Of a stretch of DNA of 64,000 nt, positions 36,401 through 47,690 are shown one piece after another. Position 1 is the first letter of the stretch; each line of letters begins with the position of its first letter. The notes under the pieces were generated by a model, which did not search any database, was not told the DNA's origin, and worked only from the letters and a program-made list of their open reading frames with translations. The stretch covers positions 903,478-967,477 of the forward strand of contig JAGYXB010000693.1 in the NCBI GenBank assembly GCA_022495005.1, read 5' to 3'. Source of the DNA: Rhyacophila brunnea. Taxonomy: Eukaryota; Arthropoda; Insecta; Trichoptera; Rhyacophilidae. The position numbers and the translations under genes were made by a program.

Positions 36401-37145
36401 TAAGGGGTCCGACTGTTCATAATTATGAGCCCACCACTAGTTCCATGCATTTGGTCATGCGCCCTCCGAGCCATAGGTACATGACTACTGGTAGTATTAA
36501 TGTTTTGTACAATATGCATTTCAAGTATCGGTACCTTGGAACATCACACCTTCATTTTACCGAAGCGATATTTGTTGCATAATACAATTTTTCTTCTAAT
36601 TTAGATTTTTAACATACTAAACGAAATACTTGACTACAAAAATCCTGTTATTAATTAGCCCTGAAAGTATCACAAGGTCTGTTCAGCCCTCTTGATACAA
36701 TCATACATTTGGGTCCTATTGTGCTGGTGTTTTTATTAAGTCCTCAGTTGAGGCACGGTCTAAAAAGATCGTGGCTAGACGATGCGCGGATTGCGGGTCG
36801 CGGGTGCAAATGACGCATGTAAAACGAAATATAATTTGTCATATGAAACCAACATGTGTCCATTTAATGTTGTGTTTATTTAGAAAGCAGCCGTGACGGG
36901 TGGTGGTGGGAACTTTAACGTATGTTCTATCAGTATCAATAATACTATATTCATTGACATGTTTTCTTTTTAAAGTAAATGGGTAACGTTTTTAGTCGTC
37001 TTTACACGATTTAAGAATAAATACGCCCGTCGCCATCACGAAACAAATTGACGTGTTTCCAGCTCGACGTTCTCTCTCCGAACGGCAGTGAGTCCAAAAT
37101 TTCGTCGCGCTTATAGTTGAAAATTATTTGCTGTTTCACTGATGT

Positions 37146-39400
37146 ATCACATTAAGGACTAAAAATACTTCTCTGATGCTTGAGAACCTAACTTTAATGC
37201 TTATTATCCGTTAATACAAGAAGCAGATTTATTTTACGATAATGACGTATTTAAAACTAATTATTTTACAATAGTTTAATCAATAATAATAATAATAATA
37301 ATAATCAATAGTTTTTTTCTACTAGATACTTGCAATGATTGTAGGAATATGATGTTTTTAATATATGATCGATGCTTGTAAGAGCTACACTGGTGACAAG
37401 AGGTAAAAAATAGCCTCTAATATATTTTTTTTCAATCGGACGAATATACTTCATTAATCAGCATTCTGACAACTGAATATATGTGACACAAGGTTTAGAT
37501 CATTATTCAAATTTTATGAAGGACCTATTTCTTTGCTTCTATTTAACAATGAAAAACAATATCTTGATGGGCACTTGGCCATCACTTGCCGCATGATAGT
37601 TGAGAAGTTTTGGTGTAGAATATTTTTTGCATTAAAGTAATATTAAAAGCAAATTCTTCAACAATGACTTTGCACTCCAGCTCTAAGATGAAAATGATGT
37701 AATATACTTATTATAAAAATATATTTTTATTATATTATATCACAAATGAATATCATTCTCATCTAATTTTATAAGAGGTAATCAGGCAAAGAGGCGTATT
37801 GGTGCATTAAAAAGTGCAAAGTTATAAAACGTATACTATACCTGTCACGGTCGTCACAAAGGCCAATTATATTGCATTTAAAAAAATTGCAGCGTCTTAT
37901 TGCGGGTGTGAAGATCTCTTCACATAATTTGGTTCGTCAGTATTGTTTAGCTAGCTGGTGATTTAGCTTTGTGTTTTGTGTCTTATATATCATTCAATTC
38001 ATTTGTTTCTGTTAAGTCTCGCTGCCTTTCTCTCCCATGGCGCTTTTTATTAAATTACGCTATTCAGTAAACTCAGTCAAAGCTCACTCGAGAGCGTGGT
38101 GATTTCAGTCTTGGCAATTTGCTCCTGAGACATTCCCAGGCGTAAAAAACTGCTGATCGCTTCACATCAAAATGTAGGGCCTCGTGATACGCTCGATTAA
38201 GACCGAGTATGGTGCGGGGCGGGTTGGTTTAGAGAGGTCTATATTTGTGTTGTCTGTCACTAAATCTAAACTAAATCTGTTAATACTCTGTGGATGCCAA
38301 TGATGAATTCCAATATGATCCTCGTAGGAACGAATATGGTAATGTAATAATTGTGTGAATTATTTCAAAATGGAATTTATTTATTCATTCTGTATTTGTG
38401 GCTACTTTTTCTTTTCATATTTTACGCGAATAATCGCTACTTGATTATAAATTTAAATTCATAAAAATAATGCCATTTATAAGGCATGTAAAAATAAGAT
38501 GAAAATATAAAAATATTTTATTGATTTAATCATGGTTGAAAAAAATATGTTTTCATTGACACAGACGAGATTTAAATTTGAATTCAAATGACGCTGGCAA
38601 AATTGTTTAGGAGTTTTTTTGCCAGAGTATTTAATTTAGTACTGACCAAGTAACAGACGTGAGATAAAAAATGCATAAAAAGGGAAACAAGATGAAGAAT
38701 ATACAGGGTTTGCTTCGCTAGAAAGTTGAAGATGGGAGTGGTGGGGTGTTGTAATTGTCTCTAATTGAGTGACGTCAGCTGCTGTTGACAATTCACATTT
38801 TCTTTTATCCCTCTGCGTGAACTAGCCCCCTGCAGATTCTAATATCTACAAAATAATAATTATGTCTTGCGATACAGAATCTAAAAATGCAGATATTAAA
38901 TAAATTGTAGCAAGAAATAAATGTCGACATCAAAATATTTGAATTATAAATAGAAAGCGTCTTATACGCATTCTGTATTAGGATTTTTGAAGCCGGTTCG
39001 ATTTTAAAATCGAACAATTATTATGCATGTAGTTGTATTGAACAAGTTCAATATTTTTCTTCTTCTAATGGCAGCCACGAAAACAAAATGGCGGTATGAA
39101 TTTCTCGGCGATTTACGTGATAATTCATCGTAAAAAATATTGACCAATGTATTAATAATTGCTCTTGGCTGCATACATAAAATTGACGAAGGACTATTTT
39201 TAGCTTTAGTTATGTAAAGCTAAACTTATAATGTCCGCTTTGATATGGCAATATGAGAAATGTCAAATTGAAACCGAATTTATTTATTTACTATCCAATC
39301 ATATCAATTGATGTATAGTTTGTCAATATCCGCACATATTATATTGATGTACCTGTGTAGTTGACTAATCGGTTGAATCTGAAATTATAGACTCTTCTTT
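37146..39400. other. 2.25 kb without recognised gene or element
   Basis: Holds an (AAT)n microsatellite at about 37276-37305. Frames such as 38805-39017 (-) lack motifs. I found no TIR pair or splice-bounded exon. Confidence 0.45.
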
Positions 39401-39710
39401 CTCGGCACTATATCCCGGGGCGGGATTTGGCCTCCTCTACAATTGTCCACCACACACTCCTTTCCCTGGCTGCTCCTCTCCAGTCTCCAGCCCTCCCCAT
39501 CTTTCTCCAGTCCTCTTCGATACAGTCAGCCCACCTCTTCTTTGGTCTGCCCCTAGACCGTTTCCACTGTGGGATCCACTTGGTCATGAATTTTGGCGTC
39601 CTGTGCTCAGGCATTCTCTCAACGTGTCTAGCCCACCTTAGTCTTTGGGATCGACAGAATTTCACCACCGTTTCATGTTTTATTAACTCTTCTAGCTCGT
39701 GGTACTGAAA
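39401..39710 (-). pseudogene. RTE-type non-LTR retrotransposon 3' end
   Basis: Minus strand reads MVKFCRSQRLRWARHVERMP, MTKWIPQWKRSRGRPKKRWA, DCIEEDWRKMGRAGDWRGAA and WWTIVEEAKSRPG. This is the same terminal domain as 27830-28143 but in one frame, so it is a younger or better-kept fragment. 5'-truncated. Confidence 0.85.
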
Positions 39711-39773
39711 TTATAGTGGACTGTCTTAATAGAAGTGTGAAGTTCTCTTCAAATTCAAAGTCACTTGTTAGTA

Positions 39774-40232
39774 CACAGGTTTCCAAACTTCTTCGGGTGG
39801 CCACCCCTTTTTATAAAAGCCATGTGACCCGCGACCCCATCGCAATTGAAAAAGGCATTTTTAATAAGGTAATTAAAAAAACAACGAAAATAGTTTTTTT
39901 AGTTAGAGTTGAAAATCCACTCTCCCAGAGATATGTAAGGCGAGCGTCGTCACATTTGGGTATGAATGATACATACCACACCAGAATTGTATGAGCAATT
40001 TTTCATTAAACAAGTTACGTGCCGAGAAATCATTCCGCAAATCCAAGAATCCATCTTGTAATTCATCGGGAATGCTGGCTAAATAGAGGGAAGCAGAGAA
40101 TGGATTTCGTCTCAATGTAGTTTCTTCTTCTTTCAGCTCAGGGAAGTAACGCTGAAGTTAGTTTTCAAGGTATTATAGTGAATTTTTTTTTTAGTTGACT
40201 GAATAAGTTGGCGACCCCACAGTAAACCCGTG
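39774..40232 (-). mobile_element. internally deleted hAT transposon
   Basis: TIRs CACAGGTTTCC and the inverse of GTAAACCCGTG; exact 8-bp TSD TGTTAGTA at 39766-39773 and 40233-40240. Carries a recognisable transposase C terminus on the minus strand, so this is a deletion derivative of an autonomous hAT. Confidence 0.88.
39924..40170 (-). pseudogene. hAT transposase C-terminal remnant
   Basis: Minus-strand translation gives the hAT dimerisation region: FPELKEEETTLRRNPFSASL, then ELQDGFLDLRNDF, LLIQFWCGMYHSYPNVTTLA; the hallmark ESGFSTLTKKT follows in another frame, so a frameshift is present near 39935. The catalytic RNase H-like core is deleted. Confidence 0.8.
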
Positions 40233-40293
40233 TGTTAGTAGCTAACTTAATCAGTAGACCAGGATTCCTATTTCATACGTTTAAGCTCGAATT

Positions 40294-40827
40294 ATATTAT
40301 GGTGCATGTCGCGGAATATCACGTGACGTCACAGTAAGCTGCCGGTACGGAGAAAAATGTGTAAATTCGTTGTTCTCGGTGTTAAAAATGTTATCAGACT
40401 GATGCTCCCATCCCGTAGCACATTTTGAATCTTTAAACGAACATTGTCAGTTAGCAAAATCTGCCGAATTCACCAGAACAACAATAAGGTCACCTCACGT
40501 TGTACTGTACTGCATCGACGCCTGCATGACTCAATGAACGTTTTTTTATCATTTTCTACATGCCTACACATTTTTATATCAAGTCAAAATCGCATGTTTA
40601 CGGTTGGCACTATGTATTTTCCATAAGAATGTTGTCTTTTATCTATGGCCTGCGGTTGGGTTGCGTTTAAAATATTATTTAATTTACAGAGACTCGTTAC
40701 TAGGTTACTCCATCATTGAATATACAGATATCGTGTTCGTTCAAAATATTCTGCAAAATGACGAAATCGTACACCAAATCTGTCGCCGTGACAGCGTGAT
40801 AGTACGCGACATGCATCTCGATATAAT
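40294..40827 (+). mobile_element. DNA transposon with TIR TATATTATGGTGCATGTCGC, copy 1
   Basis: Ends are inverted over ~40 bp: TATATTATGGTGCATGTCGC at the left pairs with the inverse of GCGACATGCATCTCGATATA at the right, followed by CACGTGACGTCAC-type subterminal sequence. A reverse copy lies at 49020-49908. Superfamily unassigned; no transposase. Confidence 0.7.
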
Positions 40828-41399
40828 CACATCACTATCTCTAAAGATTTTTTGTTTTGTGATAATATCTATGATCGACACATTATTTGAAAATGTAAAC
40901 AAATGACTAGGAGTAGAGACAAAGAAATAATATTAGAAACAATCCTACCGTGTATCTTATGATAATGTTCGAATTGATTATGTAGTTATTTTTATTTATG
41001 GCAACATCAAGTTTTACAAAACTATTGTGACAGTTCCATGATTATAATAATAATACAACAAAAATAGATCGTTTTTCAGATTGTACCGAATTGTTCCACT
41101 TTTATGATACGTTGTGAAGGAAAAAAACTGACGTATTGAATTATTATATGTCGTTTGGTGTAAGTACAGAAAAAGTCTTTTATGTTGATTAGAAAACTTT
41201 TATTTGTAGCGAAGGGCGTAGATATGTTTCCTTCCTTATATAGGTATTTCAATACAATATTGCGTATTGTAAGATTCCTAACGTATGATTGATACTATTC
41301 TAAAACAATGGGTCGGGGACTGGGTTAAATTACCCCGAAGACTGATGATTAAATTAGCTGTCTTTTCATGTTGCATTTTAGATTCGTTTGTTGCAAGCC
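40828..41399. other. unassigned AT-rich stretch
   Basis: Nothing recognised. Confidence 0.45.
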
Positions 41400-41966
41400 T
41401 AATGCCGGCGCTCCATTCGCACGCAAGTCAGACGATTTAAAGTCTTTGGATTTTTTTTCGCGTGGAGCACCCCAGATCTGCGGACTTTTAAATCCGCAGA
41501 CCGGCTCGTTGGATTTCAAGCATGTTTGATATTTTACTCTCCGAGTTGCCAGACTTCGTCCGTCGATCACTACGTAAATTCGATTTGATAAAATCCGCAT
41601 TCATTTATACGCAATCATTTGGCTCGAAAAAAATCTGTTATTATATTAAACATTTTCATTGATTAATTTGTTATGAAATTTAGAAACATTAGAAAATGAG
41701 AGATTTACCAATTATTTTTTTATTTGTATTTATGAAGTTCATAAAATAAAACGTAAAACTTGTGTTGTTTTCACTGCTATATTATTTTATGCAAGTCTAC
41801 ATATAAATAACACAAAATTATAGGATTATCGAAAGACATTACGATAATCGTAACACATTTGACAGCTCGACTTTTTTATTCGTTCGTTGATCAGTAGCAA
41901 AGCATAGACAAATCGGACGATTTATTGTCCTCGGACTTTTGGCTCCCTAATGGAGCGCTGGTATTA
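41400..41966. mobile_element. DNA transposon with TIR TAATGCCGGCGCTCCATT
   Basis: Left end TAATGCCGGCGCTCCATT, right end inverse AATGGAGCGCTGGTATTA (two mismatches). Inner inverted material includes the palindromic CTGCGGACTTTTAAATCCGCAG. TSD not clear. The minus frame 41349-41600 is not a transposase. Confidence 0.65.
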
Positions 41967-42120
41967 CATTACTATAACCTCCATCTGACCAGTGTAAGAC
42001 CAGTGTAGTAAGCACATAGTGTAAGAGCCACCTTCTACTACAACGGTCAGTCTGTGCAACTCGAGGCAACGGCTGGCTGATGAGCGTTACCACACGCAGC
42101 CCGTGTACAATGTGAAATGG

Positions 42121-42661
42121 TTACATGTAAGTTGTACGTATGCAGTTCTTCGTGGAACACTTATTCGTGTGCCGCAGTACGTGAAACATGAGTTCGTGCA
42201 ACATTTAATCAAATGACGAGTTCTTCGTTGAACATTTCACCGTGGAATACGTATTATTATAATACGTATTATTATACTTACAATATTAATGTCTAAATAA
42301 AATACTTAAAAATACGTAATAAAACCATCGTAATACAAGGAACACACATTAAAAAATAGGTAGGTAAGTAGATTATAAATACAATCACATCGTATAGGTA
42401 TATTATTTATGTAGTTTCAACATTAAATTATTTAAAACCGATAAAGACATCTCATAAAATTCGTATTGAATCTAATTGGAACAGCAAACTAGCGCCACAT
42501 GTTGTAGAATACGTATTCCACGGTGAAATGTATTCCACGGTGAAATGTTCAACGAAGAACTCGTCATTTGATTAAATGTTGCACGAACTCATGTTTCACG
42601 TACTGCGGCACACGAATAAGTGTTCTACGTTGAACTGTTTACGTACAAATTTTCGGATACG
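42121..42661. mobile_element. fold-back element with ~150-bp inverted arms
   Basis: The arms are close inverse copies, each with GAACACTTATTCGTGTGCCG, CAGTACGTGAAACATGAG, GCAACATTTAATCAAATGAC and GTTCTTCGTTGAACATTTCA. An 11-bp direct repeat ATGTGAAATGG flanks it (42110-42120, 42662-42672), compatible with the 9-11-bp TSD of Mutator-like elements. The terminus TTACATGTAAGTTGTACGTA is shared with the arms at 18008-21277. Confidence 0.8.
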
Positions 42662-42875
42662 ATGTGAAATGGGTCTAGGTATGTGGAGAAATGAAGTGGG
42701 GTATAAACGGGAGTACCTCTGCACTAGTAATATGAAAGATAAGGTATGCACAGATGCGAGAGGCGATCATTGTGCGTCAAGAACGTTTGATAATTAGCCG
42801 ATCGATCGCTGTCATGGGCGGTGGCTCTAAAATTCAAATTACACGAAAAATCTTTAAAAAAATCGTATGTCAGAT

Positions 42876-43148
42876 AAATGAGTGTTTCACAACCATAGTG
42901 AACCAAGTCCATTCTGGTTATTTTTGAGTAAGCTAGGTTCAAACATTATATTTGAGTAAGTATTTCTTATTCTTCAAGTGTAGGTAAGATTTTCCTTACA
43001 TAAAAACTTAAATGTAGTCAAAATAATACTTCAGAATTGCAATCATACCCTTACAGAATTAGAAATACTCAAATTTTATGTTTGAACCAAGCTTATTTAA
43101 AAATAACCAGAATGGACTTGGTTCACTATGCTTGTGAATCACTCAAAT
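42876..43148. mobile_element. MITE with ~80-bp TIRs
   Basis: Inverted arms share CATAGTGAACCAAGTCCATT and CTGGTTATTTTT, TTGGTTCAAACAT-type sequence. About 273 bp. Termini AAATGAGTG / CACTCAAAT. Superfamily unknown. Confidence 0.65.
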
Positions 43149-43403
43149 GTTATAATGAAACCAAAATACTTATGTTTTTATAGAATGGTTTTTTGTAAAT
43201 TTATTAAACGATATTATAACTCATATTATTTTAGAAATTATACATTTATTACAATTAAGTGCAATATTATTTGTCTGATTTCACTTTGATTATACGCGGT
43301 TTATAATTAAAAGCTTTAATAATTGAATAAGTACGTGTTTATTGTAGACATCTGCACGTTATGTTTCAGTCTAACAATAAAATTAGCAACATTTTACGTT
43401 TAG

Positions 43404-43529
43404 ACCAGCCGTGGAACAGCAAGACCGCCTGGACAACCTCATCGACTTGATGGAGAGGTGCTGGAATGACAACCCTGACGACATACCCACCTTTGATACC
43501 TTGAAAGAGACAGTTCGCTGCCTCATGAA
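43404..43529 (+). CDS. putative exon: end of kinase-homology domain, receptor guanylate cyclase-like
   Basis: A 126-bp segment reads, in one frame with normal codon composition, PAVEQQDRLDNLIDLMERCW followed by NDNPDDIPTFDTLKETVRCL and MK. This is subdomain XI of a protein kinase fold (LM-x2-CW-x3-P-x2-[R]-P-TF). The FRP lead-in and the VRxLMK ending fit the kinase-homology domain of membrane guanylate cyclases better than tyrosine kinases. Boundaries fit splicing: TTTACGTTTAG upstream and AA|GTACAC downstream, both in the same codon phase. The normally conserved Arg is Ile here (one base change), and neighbouring exons are not in view, so it may be a host exon in a repeat-filled gene or a stray pseudo-exon. 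Confidence 0.6.
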
Positions 43530-43639
43530 GTACACATATTTTTATTTTCTTCCTCTCACTGCCACTCTATCCTTTTAACCAGAACTTCTGAACAGTTGTA
43601 ATAAATATATTTGTAATTTAACCATACTCTAACTAAGTG

Positions 43640-44100
43640 GCATTGCCGCTTTTTCGACATTTGCATTATGACGGTGCTGCTTTACGGTAGCGAATTATGG
43701 CACCTTACGAATGCTTAGAGCAACCGTATACTGAGCTTCGAAAACAGATGCTTGCGACGAATATTGGGTGTGCGGTGGTATGACTTTAGGAGCAACGAGG
43801 AGATAAGAGAACGCACCAAGCAGCCTCTCATCACGCTGAAAGTGAAGATGCGACGTTGGACCTGGCTCGGCCACGTGCTGCGGATGCCAGAAGAGAACTT
43901 CAACCTGGCTTGCCTGTTCTTCAAGTCGACCGGATTCCGGCGTCCTGGAAGGCCGCTAAATACAATCTACAGTGTGTATACGGCGGAGCTACGGGATGCT
44001 GGTTTGACCTGGAACGAAGCAAGAAGACTGGCGAGCGACCGAGTGGTGTCCATATGCTCCAGTTAAGGGGCGGATATGGCAAAAGAAGAAGAAGAACTAA
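43640..44100 (+). pseudogene. RTE-type non-LTR retrotransposon, C-terminal fragment
   Basis: Sister of 3529-4074, here on plus: VLLYGSELWHLT, then CLRRILGVRWYDFRSNEEIR, RRWTWLGHVLRMPEENFNLA, GFRRPGRPLNTIYSVYTAEL and LTWNEARRLASDR. A small deletion removes the terminal DSWRRR block. GAAGAAGAAGAA tail at 44083-44095. A stop codon lies in the first part. Confidence 0.87.
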
Positions 44101-44819
44101 GTAGCTACTTAGTGCACAATTGTACAATTGTATGTGGTAATATAGACAGACGTGAAAAAATTCAGAATCTTTACTTATTTTCGCTCCCTTCTATCTTCAG
44201 ACTCAGTGACGTCCCGTAGTGGTAGGCAGGTCATGTGTTGCACATTAAGTGCCAAGGGTGGTACATTATAAAGAGCAGTGAATGAAAGAACGAATACAAA
44301 TATTGTAACTTTTGAGAGCAGTTGCAATTTCCGTGAAGTATAATATTATTATGACCCGATAGCTTCATTAGATTATAGATATTAGCAACATCTTAGTTTA
44401 AACAATAGTTGAAACATAAAAAATTATGACACGTAACTATTTCAATACGTACCTACCCATTATAATACATATTGTAATAGTGATTTTGCACAGGAAAAAT
44501 TTACACGGTAAGCATTTAAGCTTGAGACATATTGTATTAAAAATACAGTAATATCAACCGTATTGATAGCGGCTGAAAATACGATCTTAAGTTGGCAGCC
44601 TTGGATTTAAGTTACAAAATGAAACCTCAGAAAGGTAAACGCAAGGTTTACATATAAATTACACGAGGAGTAAACTAGGCCATATTTTCACGTGGGTATC
44701 AAAATAATATCGAAATAATTTTTGGCAAAGGCGCCCATTTCCCGGAAATAAACCCTGGCAAGCGTATCTGATTACCGTGTTTTAGTATCACAGATTTCTG
44801 TATGTATGACGTAGACTGT
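44101..44819. other. unassigned
   Basis: Nothing recognised. Confidence 0.45.
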
Positions 44820-45735
44820 AGAGAAGAGTTGGGCAACCTGCGCCCCAAATGAAGACTTTGCGGCCTAAGGCCCATCTGAAGTTTTCAGCTTTCTATATTT
44901 TGCATTTTGGTATTCATATAAAAAAGATATAAAATCCTTCGTAACAAAACTCAAACTTTATGAAAATCAATTACGGTCAAATAATTCAATTCATTTATCT
45001 ATATTAAATGACTTTAATTCTTTCCACGCGGACGGAACACCTGTTGTACACTAATTAATTGGCCATTCGATATAATTAGCATGTTATTTAAATGCGGTAA
45101 TTAAATGCTCTGCGGTCAATAAGTTAATAGTGACCGTAAAGATTCTTTAAAATATTCCAATGAAGTCACAAAATTAATTAAAGAATTCGTTACCAGATTC
45201 GCATTTATGCAAAAGTATGAGGAAATGTTCAAAATATTCTTAACTCTATTTAACGTGGAGGTGGAATCAGCGCCTCCACGTTAAATGGAGAAAATTTACA
45301 AATGGAGCTAATAGAACTGCAATCAAGCATAGTGCATGTTCCAAGGGAATAAGCTCGAGTTTTATCAGAAATATATCCTCGAAGATAAATTTCCAAAATT
45401 AAAACGACTGGCAATGTGCATTACAGTAGCATTTGGTACTACATATCGCTGCGAATCGTTATTTTTGAAATTAAATGTAGTAAAAACGAAGTGTCGCAGC
45501 AGGTTGATCGATGAAAACATGACACACTAACTGCGATGCGCGTCGACTAAATTACCAATCGAAATGAAAAAGATATCAAAAAATATACAAAAAACAAGTG
45601 TCACATTAATTATAGGGTAGTAAAATATTTTGAATAAGTTCTTTGATTTTTTTTTATATGTGTGGCCCACCTAAGCTCAGTAATATTTTTTTTTTGGCCC
45701 ACCAAACGATTTGGGTTGGGCACCCCTGCTGTAGA
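44820..45735 (+). mobile_element. decayed hAT transposon
   Basis: The left end near AGAGTTGGGCAACCTGCGCC and the right end GGTTGGGCACCCCTGCTGTA are degenerate inverted ends of a CAGGGGTGCCCAACC-type hAT terminus. The interior encodes a transposase C terminus on plus. Exact ends and TSD could not be fixed. Confidence 0.65.
45130..45620 (+). pseudogene. hAT transposase C-terminal remnant
   Basis: Plus-strand translation shows FVTRFAFMQKYEEMFKIF, NGENLQMELIELQSS, then in 45336-45530 FPKLKRLAMCITVAFGTTYR with CESLFLKLNVVKTKCRSRLI directly after it. This is the hAT dimerisation block (FGTTYxCE, FLKLNxxKxxxRxxL). In-frame stops and a short inverted duplication at about 45250-45290 make it non-functional. 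Confidence 0.8.
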
Positions 45736-45820
45736 AAGTATTTATCACGAAAGATTGCTTTACATACGATAATGATGATTCCTGAAACGGAAGGTGTTCT
45801 AATGTTGATGTTTCAGGCGG

Positions 45821-45920
45821 CTCTCGTGGTGCAGTGGATAAGGCACTGGCCTTCCGCCCGAGAGTACGAGGTTCGATCCCGGTGAGGACACAATATTTAT
45901 GTGTTTTTCTCAAAGCCTGG
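45821..45920 (+). mobile_element. tRNA-derived SINE (third type), 5' part
   Basis: Head CTCGTGGTGCAGTGGATAAG (A box) and GAGGTTCGATCCCGG (perfect B box), followed by a non-tRNA body cut by the transposon at 45921-46575; the body resumes at 46579 (GTGTTTGTGATTGTCCG). Pol III promoter boxes look intact. Confidence 0.75.
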
Positions 45921-46575
45921 GAGCGGAATGCAGAAACATTTGTCATAACTAAAATTTCCTTAGCAGAAAACACTATGCAGAAACATTGACCTTAGTTAAG
46001 ATCATTTTTATTGAAAATAATACCATATTTAAAGATTCTCTTTCCTATAGTTTAGGTAAATTATTTTATAATTGTTAAACGATGACAAAAATATGACAAC
46101 TGCATTTTATAAATGCAATAACTATAAATACACATTAATATTTAATTATAATACTCTTATGTTTCCGTTATAAGTCATTATACGTGATTCCACAGGCACC
46201 GCAAGATATTTTTTAACATGGTAACACTAGCGTCAAGTGTCATTTTATCATCTGGCATCTTGTATTTCTGCGGGCTGGCGTATACAAGTAAAATAATATT
46301 CTGCAAGTACATTCCAAACGAATTAACACTTTCAATATCCATATTGAGATAAATTGTTAAATGAATATGAGTGTATGGACTGTTTTATAGCACGCGAATT
46401 TATTTTGACAGCAGCTGTCAGTGGTAAAATGGTAATACGGAAAGAGGCGTGTTCATAACAAAAGTTGTCTATGGTTAAGGATTCCTTAACTCTATACTCA
46501 GTATAGTCTATAGTTAAGTCATCCTTTTCGGCGACTTATCCTTAGGATCGAAATCTTAAATTGTGCATGCCGCTC
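45921..46575 (+). mobile_element. DNA transposon with 3-bp TSD, family GAGCGGAATGCA, copy 2
   Basis: 655 bp, collinear with 4958-5610. TIR GAGCGGAATGCA / GAGCGGCATGCA, flanked by TGG on both sides (45918-45920, 46576-46578). Inserted in a SINE body. Confidence 0.85.
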
Positions 46576-47214
46576 TGGGTGTTTGTGATTGTCCGAAATT
46601 ACTATCAACCACCTTGTACAAAAAGGCAAGGACATGGTTATTGATAATTCAAAAAAAAAAATATGACTGTTTCAAAGTTTTTCCCCAAATTGTATAAATA
46701 CATATTTTGAATTGGTATATAATTGTGGAAAAATTCAGTTCGCAGTGAAATATTCAGCCGCAGAATGGAAGAATTTATAATTTTGTCTAGAAAATCTATC
46801 GTGAGTGAAACGCTTATATGAGAAGGCAGTATTTGTTTTGCAGAAAAAAATATGGAAACATAAATAATGCGGTAGAATCTAGATGGCGCCAGCGAGCTCG
46901 CTCAACGAGAAATTAATAACAAACGCCCTGAAATGAGTGTAGGCGAGAAAAGTCCTGATACGCCCCTGCACCACCAACCACCACCCACACCCTTCAAGCA
47001 CGGAGATAATATTGAGTCGTTGGAGTATCACTTTATATTACATTGAAGGGCATGGTGTTTCAGAAATCGTAAAACGATGTAGAATATTAAACCTTACAGA
47101 GTTTTTAAAAACATACGTTATATTATACGGACTACGAAATCAATAAATTAAAAGTTTCTATGAAAATGCATATTTTTATTCTTGAAAAATATTAGAAAAA
47201 AATAAGAACATTAC
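46576..47214. other. SINE remainder, then unassigned
   Basis: 46576-~46640 continues the SINE body. A short GC-richer stretch at 46880-47000 has no recognised frame. Confidence 0.4.
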
Positions 47215-47690
47215 GCGAGAGATGCAGGTGTCTAACTTTTTCTATAATAAATTTTCTCAAGAGTGTTTTCAAACTTATGTAATATGTTCAACAATTGAAA
47301 TATTCATTGAATAAAACAAATAGTTAATGAAAAATGATTAGCAAATTCAAGTAATATACAACCAAAAACTTTGGAGTGATCCGTGACGTCAGTTAGTAAT
47401 TAAAGTAATGGTACCTACTTTGATTTAAAATACAAAAGCCGATCGCCAATGTAGCAAAATTTAGAAAGCGCTTCAGTAAGTATTAAAAGCCATTAGTTTA
47501 AATTTTTCGTGATCAATTATGACTCCTTTAGCATAGTGGTCTATGTCCGTGGGTGCGTTACCCGAGATGCAGGTTCGATTCCTGGGGGTGTCTTATTTGT
47601 TTCAAAAAGATTTTTTCTGTAGGTTATAATATATTTTCTCAGAAGTGTTTTCAAGATTATGTATGTTCAAGAAAATCAAAATTATGATTT
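47215..47690 (+). mobile_element. tandem SINE units (second type)
   Basis: A SINE tail (47215-~47320, with AGAGTGTTTTCAAACTTATG) is followed by the linker (to ~47525) and then a second tRNA-like head (47526-47595, B box GCAGGTTCGATTCCTG) and tail with the same TTTTCAAGATTATGTATGTT block. The period is ~320 bp, so this locus is a partial dimer. Related single units lie at 29220-29800 and 54290-54510. Confidence 0.65.

Larger units (their letters stand above)
34811..37145. repeat. inverted-repeat element, arms ~34811-35165 and ~36735-37145
   Basis: The arms are inverted copies of ~350 bp. They share TCAGTGAAAC, then TCAACTATA, GACGAAATTTTGGACTCACT, CACGTCAATTTGTTTCGTGA and GCCACGATCTTTTTAGACC. 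The right arm carries ~60 extra bp (about 36890-36950). Outer ends start CAGTGAAAC, but no TSD matches. The interior holds a piggyBac-like MITE and a non-LTR end, no transposase. Confidence 0.7.

Noticed and set aside
37276..37305. CRISPR-like or other functional repeat array
   Set aside because: Simple (AAT)n microsatellite in eukaryotic DNA; no spacers.
42020..42115. Exon-like GC-richer stretch with a GTATGT donor-like site beyond the fold-back element
   Set aside because: No single frame stays open across it, no protein family is recognised, and the donor lies on the other side of a transposon.
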